A stretch of DNA of 19,577 bases from an uncultured Eubacteriales bacterium. GTDB taxonomy: Bacteria; Bacillota; Clostridia; Oscillospirales; Acutalibacteraceae. The stretch lies in contig CAKSGV010000025.1 in NCBI GenBank assembly GCA_934454845.1, forward strand, positions 1-19,577, written 5' to 3'. Under the pieces are notes generated by a model that was not told the DNA's origin, ran no database searches, and saw only the letters and a program-made list of their open reading frames with translations. The translations under genes and the position numbers were made by a program. Shown here one piece after another: positions 1 through 7,327 of this stretch; positions within the stretch are counted from its first letter, which is position 1; every line of letters starts with the position of its first letter.

Positions 1-88
1 GGCTTGTTCAAGTGCGCCTATTTTCCAATTATTCAATTTTTTTAAAAAAGTCTTGACTTTTAATAGTTAGTCACCTCGCTTAGATTGT

Positions 89-117
89 ATTATATCACAA
101 TATTTCCTATAAAACAA
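89..117 (-). promoter_or_regulatory. Probable divergent promoter reading leftwards out of the window
   Basis: On the minus strand a TTGTTT -35 (112-117) is followed after exactly 17 bases by a perfect TATAAT -10 (89-94). The -10 is preceded by TGA, making an extended -10. A GAGGTGA ribosome-site-like sequence follows at 71-77. The gene it would serve lies mostly outside the window, so the assignment rests on the promoter elements alone. Confidence 0.45.
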
Positions 118-321
118 GTATTTTAAAACTTTTATAACATAAAATCGGTTATTTTGATTTAACATAATTAAAACCGTACTATTAACATAAAAATATAAAA
201 AATTTCCGGTTGATTTAATGCTTATAAATGGTATAATAATAATTGGTATATCAGAAAAGTTATATATACAAATAATGAATACCGCTATGCAAAAATCGCA
301 ATTCCAAAAATTGTCGTAATA

Positions 322-337
322 TGTTATAATGTATACT
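322..337 (+). promoter_or_regulatory. Extended -10 promoter of the mdh-fumC-hdr-flx-frd operon
   Basis: TGTTATAAT at 322-330 is an extended -10 (TG, one base, TATAAT). The best -35 candidate at 17-base spacing is TTCCAA (302-307), which is weak, as is common for extended -10 promoters. Initiation would fall near 337, leaving a leader of about 26 bases with the ribosome site GGAAGG at 351-356, six bases before the mdh ATG. No other forward promoter of this quality was noticed before the terminator at 12506. Confidence 0.6.
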
Positions 338-362
338 AATATGTAATATAGGAAGGTGTATT

Positions 363-1310
363 ATGAACAAAATTTCAATCATCGGTACAGGCAGCGTCGG
401 CTCAACGATTGCTTACACACTCACGGTTATGGGTATCGCTTCGGATATCGTAATGATCGATATCAACAATGAAAAGGCTTTAGGCGAAGCTCTTGACATC
501 AGGCAGGGAACGCCGTTTTGCAGCGCCTGCTCGGTATATGCAGGTGACTATCGTGACGCCGAGGGATCGGATATCGTTATTCTCACATCGGGAATTGCAA
601 GAAAGCCGGGTCAGACCCGCCTTGAGCTTGCTCAGACCAATGTGGATATAACCAAGAGTATTATTCCCGAGATCACCAAATATGCTCCCGACGCGACTTA
701 TGTTATAGTAAGCAATCCTGTTGACGTGCTTACATATACATTCTGCAAGCTTTCGGGAATTCCCGAAAACAAGATCCTCGGTTCGGGTACTATTCTCGAT
801 ACCGCAAGACTTCGCTCAAGACTTTCTGAGTACTACAATATTTCTCAGGCTAACGTTCATGCTTATGTTCTCGGCGAGCACGGTGATTCTTCGTTTATTC
901 CGTGGTCCGTTGCGAACATTTCGAATGTTCCTATCAAGGACTGCGCAAAGCTTTTAAGCGAGAATAACGGAATTGCCAATCCCGAGCTTAATCTTGAAGA
1001 TATTGAGCAGTATGTAAGAAAATCGGGCGCAAGAGTTATAGCGAGAAAGGGAGCAACCTTTTATGCTGTTTCAGTATCCGTATGTCATATATGCAAGTGC
1101 TTGCTCGGCGGAATGGATACCACTATGACCGTTTCCACGATGATGCACGGGGAGTACGGCATTGATAACGTCTGCCTTTCAACCCTAAATATGATCGGTA
1201 ACAATTGCGTAAGAGGCAAAGTAAATCTTTCGCTCACCGATGATGAAGTTGTAAAACTCATAAAGAGTGCAGATACCTTAAAAGAGGTAATATCAAGCCT
1301 TAATATTTAA
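363..1310 (+). CDS. mdh: Malate dehydrogenase of the lactate/malate dehydrogenase family
   Basis: This 315-residue cytoplasmic NAD-dependent 2-hydroxyacid dehydrogenase has an N-terminal Rossmann motif (GTGSVGS, 8-14), Asn118, the substrate arginines Arg86 and Arg149, Asp146 and the catalytic His173 in GEHGDS. Overall it resembles L-lactate dehydrogenases. However, the substrate-selecting position (102 in LDH numbering), usually Gln in lactate enzymes, is Arg80 here within ARKPG, as in malate dehydrogenases. With fumarase directly downstream, reduction of oxaloacetate to malate is the likely role, feeding the fumarate reductase encoded later in the operon. Automated annotation may call it lactate dehydrogenase. 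The start is supported by GGAAGG six bases upstream. It is the first gene of the operon, and its stop overlaps an alternative fumC start. Confidence 0.88.
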   Translation: MNKISIIGTGSVGSTIAYTLTVMGIASDIVMIDINNEKALGEALDIRQGTPFCSACSVYAGDYRDAEGSDIVILTSGIARKPGQTRLELAQTNVDITKSIIPEITKYAPDATYVIVSNPVDVLTYTFCKLSGIPENKILGSGTILDTARLRSRLSEYYNISQANVHAYVLGEHGDSSFIPWSVANISNVPIKDCAKLLSENNGIANPELNLEDIEQYVRKSGARVIARKGATFYAVSVSVCHICKCLLGGMDTTMTVSTMMHGEYGIDNVCLSTLNMIGNNCVRGKVNLSLTDDEVVKLIKSADTLKEVISSLNI

Positions 1311-1312
1311 TG

Positions 1313-1317
1313 AAAGG
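1313..1317 (+). promoter_or_regulatory. Ribosome binding site that decides the fumC start
   Basis: AAAGG at 1313-1317 lies ten bases before the ATG at 1328. The earlier in-frame ATG at 1310, overlapping the mdh stop, has no Shine-Dalgarno sequence, and the extra six residues are not typical of class II fumarases. The start at 1328 is preferred. Confidence 0.55.
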
Positions 1318-1327
1318 TCGATTGAAT

Positions 1328-2704
1328 ATGGATTACCGTATTGAACACGATTCTATGGGTGAAATGAAAGTCCCTGCAGACAGACTGTGGGCGGCGCAAA
1401 CCCAGAGAAGCCACGAAAATTTTAAGATCGGCGTGGATATCGAAACCATGCCGAGAGAAATAACGCACGCTTTCGGAATTCTTAAAAAAGCGGCAGCTCT
1501 TGCAAATGCTGAGCTTCGCCCCGAAAAAATGACCGAAGAAAAGCTTGGTTGTATTGTAAAAGCTTGCGATGAGGTAATCTCCGGCTCTTTAAACGGACAT
1601 TTTCCGCTCGTCGTCTGGCAGACAGGTTCCGGCACGCAATCGAATATGAATGCAAACGAGGTTATAGCAAACCGCGCAAATCAGATAGCAGAAAAAAAGC
1701 TTTGTCATCCTAACGATGATATAAATATGAGTCAGTCTTCTAATGACACCTTCCCGACTGCAATGCACATTTCTGCCGTTATAGCGGTTGAGGATAAGCT
1801 TATCCCTGCGCTTAACACTCTCATAGAAACCTTTAAAAGACTTGAAAAGGAAAACGAGGGAATCGTTAAATCCGGCCGTACCCATTTGCAGGACGCCACT
1901 CCGATTAAGTTTTCGCAGGAAATTTCCGGCTGGAGAGCGAGCCTTGAGCGAGATGTAGAGCTTTTAAAAGCCGCAGTAAAGCCGCTTTATGAGCTTGCTC
2001 TCGGCGGAACCGCCGTAGGAACAGGTCTTAATGCTCCAAAAGGCTTTTCGGAGCTTGTCGCAAAAAAAGTCGCAGAGCTTACAAACAAGCCTTTTGTAAC
2101 GGCAGGGAACAAATTCCACGCCCTTACTTCAAAGGATGAAATAGTATTCGCTCACGGCGCTGTAAAAGCTGCCGCCTGCGATATGATGAAAATAGCAAAT
2201 GATGTAAGATGGCTTGCTTCCGGTCCGCGCGACGGCTTAGGCGAGATCCATATTCCCGAAAATGAGCCCGGCTCTTCGATCATGCCCGGAAAGGTAAACC
2301 CCACCCAGTGCGAGGCTGTTACTATGGTGGCGGTTCAGGTTATGGGCAATGATGTTGCGGTAGGAATGGCGGCTTCACAGGGCAACTTTGAACTTAATGT
2401 GTTTATGCCTGTCACCGCTTATAATTTCCTGCAGTCTGCACGCTTGCTTGCAGAGGCGATTATTTCGTTTAATAATAACTGTGCTGTCGGAATTACCGCA
2501 AATAAAGAAAAAATGCACCATAATCTTCATAATTCGCTTATGCTTGTTACGGCTCTCAATCCTTATATAGGATATGAAAATGCCGCAAAAACAGCAAAAA
2601 AAGCTTATAAAGATAATATTTCGCTTAAAGAGGCGTGCGTTCAGCTCGGTTTCCTTTCTGCGGAAAAATTTGATGAAGTATTCCATCCCGAAGAGATGGT
2701 TTAA
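1328..2704 (+). CDS. fumC: Class II fumarate hydratase
   Basis: This 458-residue soluble fumarase interconverts malate and fumarate without an iron-sulfur cluster. It belongs to the aspartase/fumarase superfamily and matches the usual length (E. coli FumC is 467). Visible signatures are GSGTQSNMNANEV near 100-112, SGRTHLQDATP around the catalytic His186, and the mobile-loop signature GSSIMPGKVNP at 315-325 with the catalytic Ser317. The start at 1328 is chosen on the ribosome site; starting at 1310 would add six residues. Lying between malate dehydrogenase and the electron-transfer genes, it most plausibly runs in the malate-to-fumarate direction and supplies fumarate to the reductase at the end of the cluster. 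Aspartase is a related possibility, but the loop signature and context favour fumarase. Confidence 0.94.
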   Translation: MDYRIEHDSMGEMKVPADRLWAAQTQRSHENFKIGVDIETMPREITHAFGILKKAAALANAELRPEKMTEEKLGCIVKACDEVISGSLNGHFPLVVWQTGSGTQSNMNANEVIANRANQIAEKKLCHPNDDINMSQSSNDTFPTAMHISAVIAVEDKLIPALNTLIETFKRLEKENEGIVKSGRTHLQDATPIKFSQEISGWRASLERDVELLKAAVKPLYELALGGTAVGTGLNAPKGFSELVAKKVAELTNKPFVTAGNKFHALTSKDEIVFAHGAVKAAACDMMKIANDVRWLASGPRDGLGEIHIPENEPGSSIMPGKVNPTQCEAVTMVAVQVMGNDVAVGMAASQGNFELNVFMPVTAYNFLQSARLLAEAIISFNNNCAVGITANKEKMHHNLHNSLMLVTALNPYIGYENAAKTAKKAYKDNISLKEACVQLGFLSAEKFDEVFHPEEMV

Positions 2705-2721
2705 AGAACTGGAGGAACAAG

Positions 2722-3528
2722 ATGAAGGTCAGTTATTTTCCCGGCTGCACTCTTCGCACGAAGGCAAAAGATCTTGATCTTTATGCAAGAGAAAGCGCCG
2801 CTGCTTTAGGCGTGGAAATGATAGAAATTGATAATTGGCAGTGCTGCGGAGGAGTTTTTGTAAGCGCTAAGGACGAGATAGCGTCAAAGCTTCCGAGCGT
2901 AAGAGCTCTTATCGCCGCAAGGGATGAAAACAGACCGCTTGTCACGGTATGTTCCGCCTGCCACAATGTTATCAAGCAGACTAATCATATTATGAAGACA
3001 GATAAGGAAACATCCGACAAGGTAAATCTTTATATGTCGCAGGATAAGGAGAAAAAAGCTCCTTATAACGGCGAAACAGAGGTTTTGCACTATTTAGAGC
3101 TTTTGCGGGATAAAGTAGGCTTCGATAAGATAAAAGAAGCCGTTAAAAAACCTCTTTCGGGCAAAAAGATCGCCGCTTATTACGGATGTCTGCTTTTAAG
3201 ACCGCACACAACTATGCAGATGGACGATCCTGAAAATCCGAGTATAATCGAAGATTTCATCAGCGCTCTCGGGGCAACCCCGGTAAAATATTCGCAGAGA
3301 AATGAGTGCTGCGGAGGATACATTGCTCTCGAAAATCCCGAAACCGCCAAAAAGCGCTCTAATATTATTTCTGATAACGCTGCGGCAAACGGTGCTGAAA
3401 TGATCGTCACAGCCTGTCCGCTGTGCAAATATAATCTTATTAAAAACGGCAGTAAAATTCCGGTTGTTTACTTCACTGAAATTTTAGCCGAAGCTCTCGG
3501 TTTAAAGGAGGATGAAAATGCTGAGTAA
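2722..3528 (+). CDS. hdrB: HdrB-like subunit with two CCG non-cubane cluster domains
   Basis: This 268-residue soluble protein belongs to the heterodisulfide reductase subunit B family. It has two cysteine-rich CCG domains: Cys9, Cys41-Cys42, Cys77/Cys80, then Cys156, Cys196-Cys197, Cys232/Cys235. All ten ligand cysteines expected for the two non-cubane [4Fe-4S] clusters of HdrB are present at nearly canonical spacing, so it looks functional. In methanogens these clusters reduce the CoM-S-S-CoB heterodisulfide; that substrate is not expected in a Clostridia-type bacterium. In the Desulfovibrio Flx-Hdr system the proposed partner is DsrC; no DsrC gene is seen here. The context suggests electrons pass onward to the FrdB/FrdA-like subunits, which is inference. 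GGAGG precedes the ATG, and the 3' end overlaps hdrC by 11 bases. Confidence 0.9.
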   Translation: MKVSYFPGCTLRTKAKDLDLYARESAAALGVEMIEIDNWQCCGGVFVSAKDEIASKLPSVRALIAARDENRPLVTVCSACHNVIKQTNHIMKTDKETSDKVNLYMSQDKEKKAPYNGETEVLHYLELLRDKVGFDKIKEAVKKPLSGKKIAAYYGCLLLRPHTTMQMDDPENPSIIEDFISALGATPVKYSQRNECCGGYIALENPETAKKRSNIISDNAAANGAEMIVTACPLCKYNLIKNGSKIPVVYFTEILAEALGLKEDENAE

Positions 3529-3910
3529 ATCTGAACTTACAAAAGAAAATATTCTTCGCATAAGCGGAGTAAACCCCGTAAAGTGTATGCGCTGCGGAAA
3601 GTGTTCGGGTACATGTCCTTCTTATGACGAAATGGAATATCATCCCCACCAATTCGTATATATGGTGGAAAACGGCGATATAGAAACTCTTATGAAATCC
3701 GAGTCTGTTTATAAATGTCTTTCGTGCTTTGCGTGTGTTGACCGCTGTCCGAGAGGCGTTGAGCCTGCAAAGCTTATTGAGGCTGTAAGACTTTCGGTTA
3801 TCAGGCAAAAGGGCGCCAATCATTTAACCGCAAATGATATTCCCGATATTATAGATGAAGATATGCCCCAGCAGGCAATTATGAGCGCTTTGCGCAAATA
3901 TTCCAAATAA
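3518..3910 (+). CDS. hdrC: HdrC-like ferredoxin subunit with two [4Fe-4S] clusters
   Basis: This 130-residue HdrC-family protein carries two complete [4Fe-4S] motifs: Cys23/26/29/33 (CMRCGKCSGTCP) and Cys67/70/73/77 (CLSCFACVDRCP). It would wire electrons between the flavin subunit HdrA and HdrB. No membrane segment is present, so it is the soluble HdrC type and not the HdrE-linked type. The ATG at 3518 is preferred over 3512, because AAAGGAGG (3504-3511) directly abuts 3512 but sits six bases before 3518. It overlaps the end of hdrB by 11 bases, suggesting translational coupling and matched stoichiometry. Confidence 0.9.
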   Translation: MLSKSELTKENILRISGVNPVKCMRCGKCSGTCPSYDEMEYHPHQFVYMVENGDIETLMKSESVYKCLSCFACVDRCPRGVEPAKLIEAVRLSVIRQKGANHLTANDIPDIIDEDMPQQAIMSALRKYSK

Positions 3911-3927
3911 GAAAGGAGAAAATGACA

Positions 3928-5922
3928 ATGCAGAGAATAGGTGTTTTTGTTTGCCACTGCGGTACCAATATCGCAGGAACGGTAGATGTAAAGGCTGTTG
4001 CGGAAGCTCTAAAATCGGAGCCGGGAGTTGTTTTCTCCACCGATTATCAGTATATGTGTTCGCAGGCCGGACAGGATATGATAAAAAACGCTATCAAGGA
4101 AAATAAGCTCAGCGGAATAGTTATCTGCTCATGTTCTCCGAGAATGCACGAGGCTACTTTCAGAAAGACCGCAGCTGCCGCAGGCCTTAATTCCTATATG
4201 GTGGAAATTGCAAATATCCGCGAGCAGTGTTCCTGGGTACATAAGGATATGCCGATAGGTACCGAAAAGGCGATAATTCTTGCAAAAGCCGCGGTTGCAA
4301 AAGTAAATCTTAACGCACCGCTCACACCCGGAGAAAGCCCCGTTACAAAAAGAGCGCTTGTTATCGGCGGAGGAATAGCCGGTATCCAGACTGCTCTTGA
4401 TATTGCAGACGCAGGGTTCCCTGTAGACATAGTTGAAACAAAGCCCACTATCGGCGGAAAAATGGCTCAGCTTGATAAAACATTCCCGACTCTTGACTGC
4501 GCCGCGTGTATTTTAACGCCTAAAATGGTTGACGTTGCTCAGAATGAAAAAATCAAAATTTATTCCTATTCTGAAGTAACGGATGTTAAAGGCTTTGTAG
4601 GAAATTTTGATGTTACTATAAAGAAAAAAGCAAGATATGTAAAAGAGGATGTATGTACAGGCTGCGGTCTTTGTACAGAAAAGTGTCCTCAAAGAAAAGT
4701 TCCGAATGAATTTAACCTCGGAATGGATAACCGCAGAGCTATTTATATTCCTTTTGCTCAGGCTGTTCCGAAAGTTGCGACTATCGATCCTAACCACTGT
4801 ATGATGCTTAAAACCGGCAAATGCGGAGTATGTTCAAAAGTCTGCACAGCCAAGGCTATCGATTATAATGCAAAGGATGAATTCATCGAGGAGAAATACG
4901 GCGCAATAGTTGTTGCAACAGGATTTAATCCCATCTCGGTTGAAAAATTCGATGAGTTTGCTTACAGCGAGTCAAAAGATGTTATAACTTCTCTTGAGCT
5001 TGAAAGACTTATGAATGCCGCAGGTCCTACAGGAGGCACTCTTTTAAGACCTTCGGATAATGAGCATCCACACACTATAGTTTTCGTTCAGTGCGTAGGC
5101 TCAAGATGTGATAAATGTGCCGAAAAAGGCAAAGAGTATTGCTCAAAGATATGCTGTATGTATACCGCTAAGCACGCAATGCTCATAAGAGATAAATATC
5201 CCGATACCGAGGTTTATGTATTCTATATAGATGTAAGAACTCCGGGTAAGAACTTCGATGAGTTTTACAGAAGAGCTGTTGAAGAATACGGCGTTCATTA
5301 CATAAAGGGTATGGTAGGAAAAGTTACTCCCGAGGGCAAAAAACTTAAAGTTCAGGGATCTGATCTTATCTATGGCAAGCAGCTTCATATCGACGCTGAT
5401 TTAGTTGTTCTTGCCGCCGCTATAGAGCCGGATAAATCAGCCCGCCCGCTTGCTACTATGCTTACCGCCAGTATGGATACAAACGATTTCTTTACCGAGG
5501 CTCATCCGAAGCTTCGCCCGGTCGAAAGTCCTACTGCCGGCGTGTTCCTTTCGGGCACCTGCCAGGGACCAAAAGATATCCCCGAAACTGTATCACAGGC
5601 AGGAGCCGCGGCGTCAAAGGTTATAGGGCTTCTTTGCAAGGACAAACTTATGGGTAACCCCTGCGTAGCACATTCGGATGAAATGATGTGTAACGGCTGT
5701 TCCACCTGCGAAAAGGTCTGCCCCTACGGCGCTATTTCCTATGAAGATAAAGAATTCAGAATGCCTGACAGGACCACGAAAGTCCGCAGAGTTGCAGTTG
5801 TAAACGAGGCTGTATGCCAGGGCTGCGGCGCATGCACGGTTGCTTGTATGTCGGGAGCTATGGATCTTAAGGGATTCTTGAATAAACAAATTATGGCGGA
5901 GGTTGACGCAATATGCAAGTAA
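3928..5922 (+). CDS. hdrA: HdrA-like flavin subunit, candidate electron-bifurcation site
   Basis: This 664-residue HdrA family protein is full length compared with methanogen HdrA (about 650). In order it has an N-terminal cysteine region (VCHCG; CSCSPRMHE near 67-75), a thioredoxin-reductase-like FAD fold with GGGIAG at 147-152, an inserted ferredoxin domain (Cys243/246/249/253 and Cys291/299/302/306), the second half of the flavin domain with a cysteine-rich stretch at 389-410, and a C-terminal ferredoxin domain (Cys588/591/594/598 and Cys630/633/636/640). HdrA flavin is the established bifurcation site in HdrABC-MvhAGD. All ferredoxin modules are intact, so an external ferredoxin could be reduced through one of them. 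ATG 3928 is favoured over 3922, since GAAAGGAG at 3911-3918 is only three bases from the latter. It overlaps mvhD by 10 bases. Confidence 0.93.
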   Translation: MQRIGVFVCHCGTNIAGTVDVKAVAEALKSEPGVVFSTDYQYMCSQAGQDMIKNAIKENKLSGIVICSCSPRMHEATFRKTAAAAGLNSYMVEIANIREQCSWVHKDMPIGTEKAIILAKAAVAKVNLNAPLTPGESPVTKRALVIGGGIAGIQTALDIADAGFPVDIVETKPTIGGKMAQLDKTFPTLDCAACILTPKMVDVAQNEKIKIYSYSEVTDVKGFVGNFDVTIKKKARYVKEDVCTGCGLCTEKCPQRKVPNEFNLGMDNRRAIYIPFAQAVPKVATIDPNHCMMLKTGKCGVCSKVCTAKAIDYNAKDEFIEEKYGAIVVATGFNPISVEKFDEFAYSESKDVITSLELERLMNAAGPTGGTLLRPSDNEHPHTIVFVQCVGSRCDKCAEKGKEYCSKICCMYTAKHAMLIRDKYPDTEVYVFYIDVRTPGKNFDEFYRRAVEEYGVHYIKGMVGKVTPEGKKLKVQGSDLIYGKQLHIDADLVVLAAAIEPDKSARPLATMLTASMDTNDFFTEAHPKLRPVESPTAGVFLSGTCQGPKDIPETVSQAGAAASKVIGLLCKDKLMGNPCVAHSDEMMCNGCSTCEKVCPYGAISYEDKEFRMPDRTTKVRRVAVVNEAVCQGCGACTVACMSGAMDLKGFLNKQIMAEVDAICK

Positions 5923-6347
5923 ATGAATATAAGCCGCTTATTGTGGCATTTTGCTGTAACTGGTGTTCATATGCGGGCGCCGATCTTGCCGGTAATAACA
6001 GGCTTAACTATCCTGCCGAGGTAAAAATAATCAGAGTGCCCTGCTCCTGCAGAGTTAATCCGTCATTCATTCTTCGCGCGTTTCAGCGCGGGGCAGACGG
6101 CGTGATCCTTTGCGGCTGCCACCCGGGCGACTGCCATTATACTTCGGGAAATTACTATACCCGCCGCAGAATGGCTCTGCTTTTCTCAATGCTTGATTTC
6201 TTAGGTATCGAAAAAGGGCGCACAAGAGTTGAATGGGTATCTGCGGCAGAGGGCGCAAAATTTGCTGAAACTATGAATGATTTTGTAAAAACCGTCAGCG
6301 CTCTTGGAGAAAACAAAAGATTGGAGGATTTACGATGCAAGAAATAA
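5913..6347 (+). CDS. mvhD: MvhD/FlxD-like [2Fe-2S] electron-transfer subunit
   Basis: This 144-residue protein of the methyl-viologen-reducing hydrogenase delta-subunit family bridges an electron-input module to HdrA. Conserved cysteines are visible at 14/15/18, 44/46 and 67/69/74, with the family patterns FCCNWCSY, PCSCRV and CGCHPGDCHY. In methanogens MvhD connects the MvhAG hydrogenase to HdrABC. In Desulfovibrio FlxD connects the NADH-oxidising FlxABC. No hydrogenase large or small subunit is found in this window, but Flx-like genes follow at once, so the FlxD role is more likely. The gene overlaps hdrA by 10 bases and the next gene by 13. GGAGG at 5898-5902 precedes the ATG. Confidence 0.92.
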   Translation: MQVNEYKPLIVAFCCNWCSYAGADLAGNNRLNYPAEVKIIRVPCSCRVNPSFILRAFQRGADGVILCGCHPGDCHYTSGNYYTRRRMALLFSMLDFLGIEKGRTRVEWVSAAEGAKFAETMNDFVKTVSALGENKRLEDLRCKK

Positions 6348-7327
6348 ATCGCGAAATTCTCATAAATAAAGCGGAAGAGCTTTTAAAAAGCAATAAGGTC
6401 GACAGAGTTTTAGGCTGGAAAACAGGCGAGTTTGATTATGATATCACTCCCGCGGTTTTCGAAAATGAAACTGAGCTTAACGCAGATTTTGTTTTCAATG
6501 ACTTCTGCGGAGCTAATTTTTCAAAATACCTTATTAAAGAAACCGCTAAATCCGAAAATAAAGTTCTCGTATTTTTAAAACCCTGCGATACCTATAGCTT
6601 TAATCAGCTTTTGACCGAGCATCGCTTTGACCGTGAAAAGGTTTATGCCGTAGGCGTTCCTTGTAATGGTATGCTTGATTATTCGAAGATAAAAAGCTTG
6701 TGCGAGGGAATAAGCAGAATCAAAGATGAGGGCGAAAAGGTCGTTGTCGAAACCCTTTTCGACGGTGAAAAGGTATTTGACAGAAACGAGCTTTTGCCCG
6801 ACAGATGCTTAAACTGCAAGTCTAAAAAACATGTCGCTTATGATGAGCTTTTAGGCTCCGACGGCGAGGTGCTTGATTCTAACCGCTTTGACGAGGTTGA
6901 AAAGCTTGAAAAAATGACTCCCGACGAAAGGTTCGCATTTTGGCAGAACGAGCTTTCGCGCTGTATCAGATGTAATGCCTGCCGCGATGTATGCCCGGCA
7001 TGCACCTGCGAAAAATGCGTGTTTGATAATCCTAATTCGGGACTTGAAAATAAAGCCGCGTCAAACTCTTTTGAAGAAAAGATGTTTCATATAATCAGAG
7101 CATTCCACGTTGTAGGAAGATGTACCGATTGCGGAGAATGTTCAAGAGTATGTCCTCAGCATATTCCGCTTCACCTGCTCAACCGTAAATTTATCAAGGA
7201 TATAAATGAGTTTTACGGCGATTATCAGGCAGGAGCAGAAGTTGGAAACAGAGCGCCGATAGTAAATTATTCCACAGAGGATATTGAACCCGGAAAAGCC
7301 GTAAGAAGAGGTGAAGACAATGCGTAA
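6335..7327 (+). CDS. FlxB/FlxC-like iron-sulfur electron-transfer protein
   Basis: This 330-residue soluble protein has an N-terminal alpha/beta region with a KPCDTYSF motif (82-89) resembling the hydrogenase/FrhB-like electron-transfer families. A central cysteine pair lies at 158/161. The C-terminal part binds iron-sulfur clusters: Cys210/213/216/220, with additional Cys223/225/228, then Cys263/266/269/273. It matches the general plan of the FlxB/FlxC subunits of Flx-Hdr complexes and of sulfhydrogenase beta subunits. I cannot tell B from C by sequence alone, so no symbol is given. The likely job is carrying electrons between the NAD(P)H-oxidising FlxA-like protein and MvhD/HdrA. GGAGG at 6323-6327 supports the start, and the overlaps at both ends point to a tightly coupled complex. 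Confidence 0.8.
   Translation: MQEINREILINKAEELLKSNKVDRVLGWKTGEFDYDITPAVFENETELNADFVFNDFCGANFSKYLIKETAKSENKVLVFLKPCDTYSFNQLLTEHRFDREKVYAVGVPCNGMLDYSKIKSLCEGISRIKDEGEKVVVETLFDGEKVFDRNELLPDRCLNCKSKKHVAYDELLGSDGEVLDSNRFDEVEKLEKMTPDERFAFWQNELSRCIRCNACRDVCPACTCEKCVFDNPNSGLENKAASNSFEEKMFHIIRAFHVVGRCTDCGECSRVCPQHIPLHLLNRKFIKDINEFYGDYQAGAEVGNRAPIVNYSTEDIEPGKAVRRGEDNA

Larger units (their letters stand above)
1..362. other. AT-rich intergenic regulatory region upstream of mdh
   Basis: No convincing complete gene is seen here. The stretch holds an extended -10 promoter for the downstream operon (322-330), a probable divergent promoter reading off the left edge (89-117), and three copies of the octamer TAACATAA at 135-142, 160-167 and 183-190. 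A short A/T hairpin lies at 46-61. The first 66 bases are open on the minus strand but lack a supported start codon. Confidence 0.6.

Noticed and set aside
46..61. AAAAGT-CTTG-ACTTTT hairpin as a terminator
   Set aside because: Only six mostly A-T pairs, and no T-run follows on the forward strand.
1..66. Open frame on the minus strand running off the left edge
   Set aside because: It has no ATG/GTG, and the only TTG (36-34) lacks a ribosome site at suitable distance; twelve codons are too few to call a gene.
53..93. TTGACT (53-58) with TATTAT (88-93) as a forward promoter
   Set aside because: The spacer is 29 bases, far from the 16-18 needed; the same bases fit the minus-strand promoter better.
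85..100. TTGT(N8)ACAA as a Rex redox-sensor operator
   Set aside because: Rex sites are usually 18-base palindromes with TTGTxAA half-sites; this is 16 bases and the inner bases do not match. The outer arms occur easily in AT-rich DNA.
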